This document shows positions 58,072 through 64,000 of a DNA stretch of 64,000 nt, one piece after another (the first letter of the stretch is position 1; every line of letters starts with the position of its first letter). Under the pieces are notes generated by a model. That model did not search any database and had not been told where the DNA came from. It worked only from the letters and a program-made list of their open reading frames with translations. The stretch is from Anaerolineales bacterium. GTDB lineage: Bacteria > Chloroflexota > Anaerolineae > Anaerolineales > E44-bin32. The position numbers were made by a program, and so were the translations under genes. The stretch is from positions 1-64,000 of the forward strand of contig JAFGNH010000025.1 of NCBI GenBank assembly GCA_016927115.1. Reading direction: 5' to 3'.

Positions 58072-58407
58072 CTAAGCAGGTATGGCTGCAATTTGCTGGA
58101 GCGCCCAGAAGGATGCCCCCATCAATCCAAGGCCAATCAGCATCAGGAAAGCGCCGATGCCGGTTGATGTGCGTACCAGCTGATTGACAGCATAGACCAG
58201 TTCCGATGCACTTGAGACCAGCCCTGCAACTTCCTGTGCCAGGCCCTTCTGGCCCAATTCAGCGGTGCTGGACGCGAGAGCCTGGATCTCACTGGCATAC
58301 CCGCGGCGCAGCAGGATGTAAACGCCCAGCAGGAAGCAGAAAGCACCCAGCACAAAAATGGCGGCGGTAACAAGCAGTCGGGTTTCTAAAACTGAGAATG
58401 GGAACAT
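58072..58407 (-). CDS. Two-TM small membrane protein
   Basis: A 111-residue protein with TM helices at about 10-35 and 83-107 and a helical loop of 48 residues (SEIQALASSTAELGQKGLAQ...) between them, probably amphipathic. GGAGG precedes the ATG. It is the first gene after the perfect sigma-54 promoter and is followed after 12 bp by the giant TPR gene, so it may tether the TPR/protease complex to the membrane (inference). Confidence 0.75.
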   Translation of the reverse strand: MFPFSVLETRLLVTAAIFVLGAFCFLLGVYILLRRGYASEIQALASSTAELGQKGLAQEVAGLVSSASELVYAVNQLVRTSTGIGAFLMLIGLGLMGASFWALQQIAAIPA

Positions 58408-58442
58408 GGAATACCTCCAGATAGATCATCTGAGATATTCAG

Positions 58443-58458
58443 TGCAAGGATCGTGCCA
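58443..58458 (-). promoter_or_regulatory. Sigma-54 promoter of the TPR/protease operon
   Basis: On the minus strand TGGCACGATCCTTGCA, a perfect match to the -24/-12 consensus (TGGCACG-N4-TTGCA; GG and GC separated by 10 bp). The start site would fall near 58432, about 25 nt before the membrane protein ATG. Confidence 0.88.
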
Positions 58459-58474
58459 GTTTAGTTAGTGTTCC

Positions 58475-59641
58475 CTAGTTCTGGAATTCAGGAGGAAGGT
58501 GATTGATATCAATAGTTTCATCATCGCAGAAGAGCATTGCACGTTCGATCGTATGGCGCAGCTCGCGGATATTTCCCGGCCAGTAGGGCTGCTTGAGTGC
58601 TTCGAGTGCACGTGGGGAAGCGCTGCTGATGGCAGTTCCCATACGAGGATTCAACTGGCGGATAAACGTTCCCACCAGTGCCGGGATATCAGCCTTGCGT
58701 TCACGCAGGGGTGGTATATGCAGGTCCAGTACCTTCAGGCGGTAAAACAGGTCTTCACGGAAGGTCTTTTCGGCAACCATTGCAGGCAAATCACGGTTGG
58801 ATGCGGCCAGAATCTGGATGTCAACAGATATTTCTGTAACTCCGCCGACACGCCGGAAGGAGCGATCTTCGAGGACTCGCAGTAATTTTGCCTGCATATC
58901 CGGTTTTGTAGAAGAAATTTCATCGAGAAACAGGATTCCGCCATCGGCAACTTCGATTAACCCGGGTTTTTTCTTGACAGCGCCGGTAAATGCGCCTGCT
59001 TCGTGGCCAAAAAGCTCAGATTCAATCATGGTATCGGGAAGGGCGGAGCAGTTAATCGGGATGAAGGATTTATCGGCGCGCGGGCTCATCTGTCTGAGTG
59101 CCTGTGCCAGAACTTCCTTGCCTGTACCGGTTTCTCCGGTAATCAACACGGAAACGGACGCCTGGGCAGCCCGTTGGGCTTCATGCATCAGTTTTTTCAT
59201 CTCCGGCGTGTCACCAACGATCATTTCCACCTGTCCGGATGAAGCTCTGCGAAAAAGGTCGATTTCCCGGCGCATGGTTACGATCTCGCTGGAACGGTCA
59301 ACAGCCTGCTGCAAGCGCTGAAGGTCAAGCGGCTTCTGCAGGAAATCAACAGCACCTTTTTTCATTGCTTCAACGGCGGTGTCAATTTCACCGAAAGCCG
59401 TGATCAGAATGACCGGCGGGCTGGGGTTTTCAAGGGCAATTGTGTCCAGGAGAGACAGTCCGGAACCGTCCGGCAGCATTACATCGAGGAGGATAATGTC
59501 CGCTTCACCAACACCGATAATTTCCCGGGCTTCAGCCAGAGAACCCGCTTCAAGTGTCTGGTAACCGGCGTCTTTGAGTGCTTCGCCCACAAAACTACGG
59601 GCGATTTCTTCGTCATCAATGATCAAGACTGTAATCGACAT
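58475..59641 (-). CDS. NtrC-type sigma-54 activator lacking the DNA-binding domain
   Basis: A 388-residue response regulator: receiver (phosphoacceptor Asp53 in ILLDVMLPDG), AAA+ domain with Walker A GETGTGKE (169-176), the sigma-54 loop GAFTGA (216-221), Walker B GGILFLDE, and the arginine finger region. The chain stops right after the AAA+ lid (IDINHLPPEFQN), so the Fis-type HTH of normal NtrC proteins is missing, and the 67 bp downstream cannot encode it. Such activators work from solution. It begins 3 bp after the kinase gene. Confidence 0.94.
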   Translation of the reverse strand: MSITVLIIDDEEIARSFVGEALKDAGYQTLEAGSLAEAREIIGVGEADIILLDVMLPDGSGLSLLDTIALENPSPPVILITAFGEIDTAVEAMKKGAVDFLQKPLDLQRLQQAVDRSSEIVTMRREIDLFRRASSGQVEMIVGDTPEMKKLMHEAQRAAQASVSVLITGETGTGKEVLAQALRQMSPRADKSFIPINCSALPDTMIESELFGHEAGAFTGAVKKKPGLIEVADGGILFLDEISSTKPDMQAKLLRVLEDRSFRRVGGVTEISVDIQILAASNRDLPAMVAEKTFREDLFYRLKVLDLHIPPLRERKADIPALVGTFIRQLNPRMGTAISSASPRALEALKQPYWPGNIRELRHTIERAMLFCDDETIDINHLPPEFQN

Positions 59642-59644
59642 GCA

Positions 59645-61618
59645 CTACTCCTGTCCGGATTTAGGTGCAGCTGGGATCTGTATGGTAAAGATTGTACCCG
59701 CTCCCGGATAACTTTCAACTGCGATATGCCCTTTATGAGCGTTCAGAATACGGCGGCTGATCGCCAGGCCAAGCCCGGTACCACTCTTTTTCGTTGTGAA
59801 GAAAGGATTAAAGATGCGATCAATTAACTCCTGTGGTATTCCGGGGCCCGTATCTGCGATTTTTATCTCAACCATCTCACCCTGTGGCGTGATCGCCTTT
59901 TCAAGCGAAACGGAGAGTGTGCCTCCCTCTTCCATTGCCTGCATGGCATTGGTGATCAGGTTCACCAGGACATGCTCCAGTGTCCGCTGATCAGCCAGTG
60001 CAGCCGGTGCAGAGGTATTAAAGGCGGTGTAACATTCAATATTAGACTGCTGCAGGCGTGGTTTCCAGCGTTGGAGCAGGCGATCGAGCAGATCCTGGAG
60101 CAAGAGAGGCTCCATTTTTAATTCCAATGGGCGGGCAAAGAAAAGAACATCACTGAGGAGTTGATCAAGCCGGGTACATTCCTTTCGGATCCGGTCCAGT
60201 GAGGGGAACAACTCATGATCCTCACCCAGCCGTGAACCGATCAGCTGAACACCAGTGCTGATATTATTGATCGGGTTGCGGACTTCGTGAGCGAAAATGG
60301 CAGTTACTTCGCCCAGAAGTGCACGCTGGCTGAGGGCTTCATTCTGATCGGCAATCGCCTGTTTTTCTGATTGATCGGAGAAAACAACCAGCAGAGAGGG
60401 CTCTTCCCCACCGGATCGTGGGTGGACAGAAAGACGAATGGGGAAGGGGGTGCCATCCCTGCGGTGGATCACAAGGTTCGATTCGGCAGAAAGCGGCTGT
60501 CCATGCGATGCAAGCAGCCAGGAGAGTATGTCTGTAGAGCTTACAAGCACGTCCTGTACGCCTCGTCCCTGCAGGTCACGCACAGGGCTGCCGAGCATTT
60601 TTGCAGCTGCAGGGTTGATGTACTGGACTTTGTAGCTGCTGTCCAGGTGAAGGATGCCATCGGTAATAATAGCGGATTGGTCTTCCAATTTTGTTTGCAG
60701 CAGGCTGAGTCTCTGTTGAAGCGTCGAAAAGGTCTGTCTTTGCAGTTCGAGCAATATACCTGCATGGAGGATGGTGGCGGCTGCTTCCATCAGATTTTGG
60801 CTGGATTCTGACACTGCGCCCGGTTCTTCCCAACCGATAACAAGCAGTCCGATCAGGGCATTCTCGCTGCCGATAGGAGTGATGTGGAGCGACTGCAGGC
60901 CGGATGCACGGGCTGCTTTTTTCAGGGGATGGTCCGGCCGTTGTCCAAGGCTCCAGGAGGAAGGTTTCTCCAACGTATCCATATCGTTCAGCTGCAGGAC
61001 TTCAGGGAAAGATGCCGGAAGTGCGCTGGCCAGATTGTAGACTGGCTCCTGAGGCGCTACACGATAGATGCCCGTCATGGCTGCGGCAAGCAGTGCTGTG
61101 GTTTTCTGCAATGCATCTTCAAGGGAAGGATTCTCCGTATTGAACAGAGCATCCATCATACCTTTAAGCAGAAGGAACTGCTCCTGCTGAGCTGTATTCA
61201 GGCGTTCATTCCGGGTGCGGATGCTTGAGGCTCGGGCAATTATCAGGATATCATTCTGTGCAGCTGGGACAGGACGGGCTTCCAGATCGATCCGGAGGAT
61301 ACTACCCGGATGTGTTCGCATGGCCAGATCTGTCAGCGTAATTTCTGCGCCGGATTTACAATCGAATAACGCCCTTTTCAGGTCACTTCCACTATCGCCA
61401 GGGAAGAGAGAAAGAGGGCTGACCCGTTCGAGATCTGATCGGGCATAACCTGAAAGCACAAGAAACGCATGATTTACGGAAATAAAACGGCAGCCATCAT
61501 TGCTGATAACAAGGATACTATCCGGCAGAATGTCGGATAGTATCCGGAAATACTCTTGATAGGGGTTGGGTTTCAGCAGCCTGGAAATTGCACTGCCTGA
61601 AAGGTTGGGCCCAGACAA
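59645..61618 (-). CDS. NtrB-like PAS sensor histidine kinase
   Basis: A 657-residue soluble kinase: an N-terminal PAS domain (about 18-130), a GAF-like middle (about 150-300), a second PAS (about 320-430), HisKA with IFAHEVRNPINNISTG, then HATPase motifs NLITNAMQAMEEGG, DTGPGIPQELIDRIFNPFFTTK and GTGLGLAISRRIL. No TM helix. The motif style is that of NtrB kinases. It lies 3 bp after rpoN and 3 bp before the activator gene, making rpoN-sensor-activator one transcript. Confidence 0.94.
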   Translation of the reverse strand: MSGPNLSGSAISRLLKPNPYQEYFRILSDILPDSILVISNDGCRFISVNHAFLVLSGYARSDLERVSPLSLFPGDSGSDLKRALFDCKSGAEITLTDLAMRTHPGSILRIDLEARPVPAAQNDILIIARASSIRTRNERLNTAQQEQFLLLKGMMDALFNTENPSLEDALQKTTALLAAAMTGIYRVAPQEPVYNLASALPASFPEVLQLNDMDTLEKPSSWSLGQRPDHPLKKAARASGLQSLHITPIGSENALIGLLVIGWEEPGAVSESSQNLMEAAATILHAGILLELQRQTFSTLQQRLSLLQTKLEDQSAIITDGILHLDSSYKVQYINPAAAKMLGSPVRDLQGRGVQDVLVSSTDILSWLLASHGQPLSAESNLVIHRRDGTPFPIRLSVHPRSGGEEPSLLVVFSDQSEKQAIADQNEALSQRALLGEVTAIFAHEVRNPINNISTGVQLIGSRLGEDHELFPSLDRIRKECTRLDQLLSDVLFFARPLELKMEPLLLQDLLDRLLQRWKPRLQQSNIECYTAFNTSAPAALADQRTLEHVLVNLITNAMQAMEEGGTLSVSLEKAITPQGEMVEIKIADTGPGIPQELIDRIFNPFFTTKKSGTGLGLAISRRILNAHKGHIAVESYPGAGTIFTIQIPAAPKSGQE

Positions 61619-61621
61619 CGA

Positions 61622-63043
61622 TTACACTCTGGCGGCAGCCGGCGCTTTTTTATGCCGCAGCCGGGCCGGTAAGATACCTTCAATCGAACGATATTTCGCC
61701 ACCGTTCGACGGGCAATACTGATATTCTGCTTTCTCAGCAGTTCCACAATTTGTTCATCAGTGTAGGGCTTGGTTTCTTTGCGGACAATGTCTTTGATAC
61801 GATCCCGCACTGACAGGCTCCGGTCAAAAAAGCGGCTCAGCGGGATGATCCGTCCATCTGGAAGCGCAACCGATTTACTGGAAACAGCTCGGGAAATTGT
61901 GGATTCGTGCACACCGATTTCTTCTGCAATTGCTGCCCGGGTCATCGGAGACAACTCTCGATCGCCCCGAAGAATGAAATTGCGCTGTTTGCCGACCAGG
62001 ATTTCCATAAGCTGGCGCATGGTATTGTTCCGCTGCTGCATGCACTTCACAAAGAGATTTGCCCGATCCAGGTGTTTGCCCCAGGCGTCGCTTTTGCTGT
62101 CTTCGGCAGAAGCAGCGGCTTTGCGGAAGAGCGGGTTGACACGCAGCCAGCCGTATATCGGGGCGAAAATTTCGACCACCAGTGCACCTTCGGGATCAAC
62201 GGGATTGTGACTGATCAGGATGTCGGGTGTGTGGTAGATGTTAGGATCGGCGGCAATAGCCTGACGCCCGGATCCCCAATAGGCACTGGCGGGGTAGGGG
62301 TTAAGGTTATCATGAATGAATTGGACAGCTGTACGGACTTTCTGCAGGCTGATCTTCAGCTTGCGGGAGATTGTCTCGTAGTCTTTTTTACCCAGCTCGG
62401 AAAAAAGAGTCAGAATAATCTGCCGTGCGTAGCCGATGATTAGATTCTCAGGCTCTTCTTGCTGGATCAGATCGAGCTGCACGAGCAGAGCATCACGCGG
62501 GCCGCTGGTGGCTAATCCTGGAGGATCGGTATGTGAAATCAGGTCAAGCACACGTGTGACCTGCTCCATCGGGGAGCGTGTCAGGCGGGCGAGCATTACG
62601 GGTGGGTCCTGCAGAAACCCGTTATCATCCAGACTGGAGAGGATGTAAACAGCGAGTTTGCGATCCTCAGGCCGGATATCCGCTGCCAGCTGGCGAAGAA
62701 CGGAGAGGGAAAGATCTTCCGGTGCTGCCGGCTCCTGATCCGCCAGGCCGTCTTCTGAGGAACGGGATCGGCCCGGAGCGAAGGATTCGCGCGGTGACAG
62801 GAACACAATCGGCTCATCCTGGCTGCGGGCGGCGCTGCATGCCGGACAGGGACCTGGCGAACGCAGCGGGCGATGGCAGGAAGGACAGACACTCTCATCG
62901 ACGATTTCCAGGGCAGGATTTGAAGAAATCTCGTGCAGGATTTCCTCGCGCAGGTCCTGGTTTGAAAGCACCAGCAGGCTCATTGTTTGAGCCAGGTGTG
63001 CTGTAGCAAGTGGTCGGAGTGATTGGTCTTGAATTTGGAACAT
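61622..63043 (-). CDS. rpoN: RNA polymerase sigma-54 factor with four-Cys insert
   Basis: 473 residues. Region I (about 4-50, Gln/Leu-rich LAQTMSLLVLSNQDLREEI...NPALEI) contacts activators; the core-binding domain spans 95-250, the HTH is near 365-400 (TRAAIAEEIGVHESTISRAVS), and the RpoN box ARRTVAKYR (444-452) recognises the -24 element. Region II, usually a short acidic linker, here contains CPSCHRPL...CPAC (Cys53, 56, 66, 69), a zinc-ribbon-like insert. GAGGGA precedes the ATG. It has a sigma-54 promoter of its own. Confidence 0.96.
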   Translation of the reverse strand: MFQIQDQSLRPLATAHLAQTMSLLVLSNQDLREEILHEISSNPALEIVDESVCPSCHRPLRSPGPCPACSAARSQDEPIVFLSPRESFAPGRSRSSEDGLADQEPAAPEDLSLSVLRQLAADIRPEDRKLAVYILSSLDDNGFLQDPPVMLARLTRSPMEQVTRVLDLISHTDPPGLATSGPRDALLVQLDLIQQEEPENLIIGYARQIILTLFSELGKKDYETISRKLKISLQKVRTAVQFIHDNLNPYPASAYWGSGRQAIAADPNIYHTPDILISHNPVDPEGALVVEIFAPIYGWLRVNPLFRKAAASAEDSKSDAWGKHLDRANLFVKCMQQRNNTMRQLMEILVGKQRNFILRGDRELSPMTRAAIAEEIGVHESTISRAVSSKSVALPDGRIIPLSRFFDRSLSVRDRIKDIVRKETKPYTDEQIVELLRKQNISIARRTVAKYRSIEGILPARLRHKKAPAAARV

Positions 63044-63097
63044 GAGAATCCCTCGATTTGTGAGTATACTTCAGGATGAATGCCTGCGCAATATCGT

Positions 63098-63113
63098 TGC
63101 AAGATATGTGCCA
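63098..63113 (-). promoter_or_regulatory. Sigma-54 promoter of rpoN operon
   Basis: On the minus strand TGGCACATATCTTGCA, a full match to TGGCAC(R)-N4-TTGCA with GG-N10-GC spacing. The start would be near 63087, about 44 nt before rpoN. It implies positive autoregulation. Confidence 0.85.
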
Positions 63114-63234
63114 TAATTGCTGTGATAAAATCTGTGTCAAAGAGAAATCGGCATTGAGTATCGGCGTATAGCCTCGCTTCAATCGGGTGTTTTTTGGGTT
63201 TTTCCCTGAAATACAATGCCTGGAGGATGTATTA

Positions 63235-64000
63235 TTGAGAACGGTCACTGTGATAGGAGGGGGGCTGGCGGGCTCTGAAGCAGCCTGGCAGATTGCGCAG
63301 CAGGGTCTGCCGGTGGATCTATACGAGATGCGGCCGGATGTTCAGACCGGAGCACACAGAACCGGTTTTTTTGCCGAGCTGGTGTGTTCCAATTCATTGG
63401 GTTCATCCATACCTGACCGTGCATCCGGCTTGTTGATGGAAGAGCTTCGAATGCTTGGCTCAATATTGCTGACCTGTGCAGAGCAAGCTAAAGTGCCAGC
63501 GGGCGGTGCTCTGGCTGTAAACAGGACACTTTTTTCTGCAACAGTGACCGAAAAACTGGAAAATCATCCACTGATAAGGATTCATCGGGAGGAAGTTAAG
63601 GCCATTCCAGCTGGAAATTCAGTCCTGGCGAGCGGCCCGCTGACCTCTTCTTCTCTCGCAAAAGCCCTTCAAGCCCTTACAGGAGAGGAAAATCTGGCTT
63701 TTTTTGATGCGCTTGCGCCCATTGTGTCTGCCGACAGCATCAACTGGGATATTGCTTTTAAAGCGTCACGATATGATCGCGGCACGTTGGAGGAGGGTGA
63801 TTACGTCAACTGTCCGCTGTCACAAATAGAGTACACCCAGTTTGTGGAGGCGCTGCTGCAGGCAGAGACAATACCGCTGAAGTCTTTTGAGGAAGAGATT
63901 AAAGAAGGTGTACGAGCGGGGATGCATGGTTTCTTTGAAGGTTGTCTCCCGGTCGAAGTGATTGCAAGGCGGGGGTTCGATTCGCTGGCGTATGGTCCGA
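63235..64000 (+). CDS. trmFO: Methylenetetrahydrofolate-tRNA uracil-54 methyltransferase TrmFO, N-terminal part
   Basis: The gene runs off the window; 255 codons are visible. FAD-binding VIGGGLAGSEAAWQIA, YEMRP, TGFFAELVCSNSLGS and KASRYDRG are characteristic of TrmFO, which methylates U54 of tRNA using methylene-THF and FADH2. The start is TTG at 63235, eight nt after GGAGG (63222-63226); no ATG lies nearer. Divergent from rpoN. Confidence 0.94.
   Translation, partial: MRTVTVIGGGLAGSEAAWQIAQQGLPVDLYEMRPDVQTGAHRTGFFAELVCSNSLGSSIPDRASGLLMEELRMLGSILLTCAEQAKVPAGGALAVNRTLFSATVTEKLENHPLIRIHREEVKAIPAGNSVLASGPLTSSSLAKALQALTGEENLAFFDALAPIVSADSINWDIAFKASRYDRGTLEEGDYVNCPLSQIEYTQFVEALLQAETIPLKSFEEEIKEGVRAGMHGFFEGCLPVEVIARRGFDSLAYGP

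Overview
The window looks like part of a chromosome of a strictly or facultatively anaerobic bacterium of the phylum Chloroflexota, most likely an Anaerolineae-type lineage. This is inferred from gene content, not from a marker tree: a CpXC zinc-ribbon protein, DUF2207-type membrane proteins, Ser/Thr kinases fused to PQQ-type propellers, type 2 IPP isomerase, a YdjI-like SPFH protein, TrmFO, formate-THF ligase, and GC content near 50 %. Genes are dense, with many ATGA/GTGA/TAATG stop-start overlaps and several TTG or GTG starts behind strong GGAGG ribosome binding sites. I see no insertion sequences, phage genes, CRISPR arrays or rRNA genes. One tRNA (Leu, GAG anticodon) is present.

Layout. 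(1) 118-1902: formate-THF ligase and a bidirectional terminator. (2) 1998-7543, minus strand: a five-gene operon (two-TM zinc-ribbon protein, DUF2207-like membrane protein ending in a (Cys-Ala)n tail, PqqD-like/radical SAM/SPASM enzyme translationally coupled to that tail, a radical SAM paralogue that has lost its cluster cysteines, and a methyltransferase). It looks like a ribosomal peptide-modification system acting on the C-terminus of a membrane protein. (3) 7891-12893, plus: phospholipid genes, DNA ligase, rRNA methyltransferase. (4) 13001-20615, minus: CpXC protein, sensor kinase, aminotransferase, FtsH, Ser/Thr kinase. (5) 20720-23127, plus: lipid kinase, SH3-type protein, DUF971, an unknown. 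(6) 23202-29801, minus: two response regulators and a phospho-signalling operon (kinase-propeller, PP2C phosphatase, J-domain/VWA protein, FHA protein, small protein, OmpR-type regulator). (7) 29925-36999: isoprenoid genes, acyl carrier protein, UDP-sugar enzyme, GtrA flippase, lipoproteins. (8) 37023-44497: scpB, pseudouridine synthase, sucCD, rsmD, Nudix, SPFH pair. (9) 44577-46293: plsX and a membrane protein; then tRNA-Leu.

(10) 46509-63043, minus strand, is the second notable region. It carries rpoN (sigma-54, with a four-cysteine insert after region I), an NtrB-like kinase, an NtrC-like activator without a DNA-binding domain, a small membrane protein, a 1712-residue TPR protein, a TPR-linked gingipain/caspase-fold protease, a TIM-barrel-like protein, ftsZ, two small proteins and an LCP-like protein. 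Three sites in this stretch have the GG-N10-GC sigma-54 promoter pattern: upstream of rpoN (perfect), upstream of the TPR/protease genes (perfect), and upstream of the ftsZ pair (weaker -24). The layout suggests a self-contained sigma-54 regulon driving a protease/scaffold system and possibly cell division.

The window ends inside trmFO. All function assignments come from reading motifs by eye. No database search was run.
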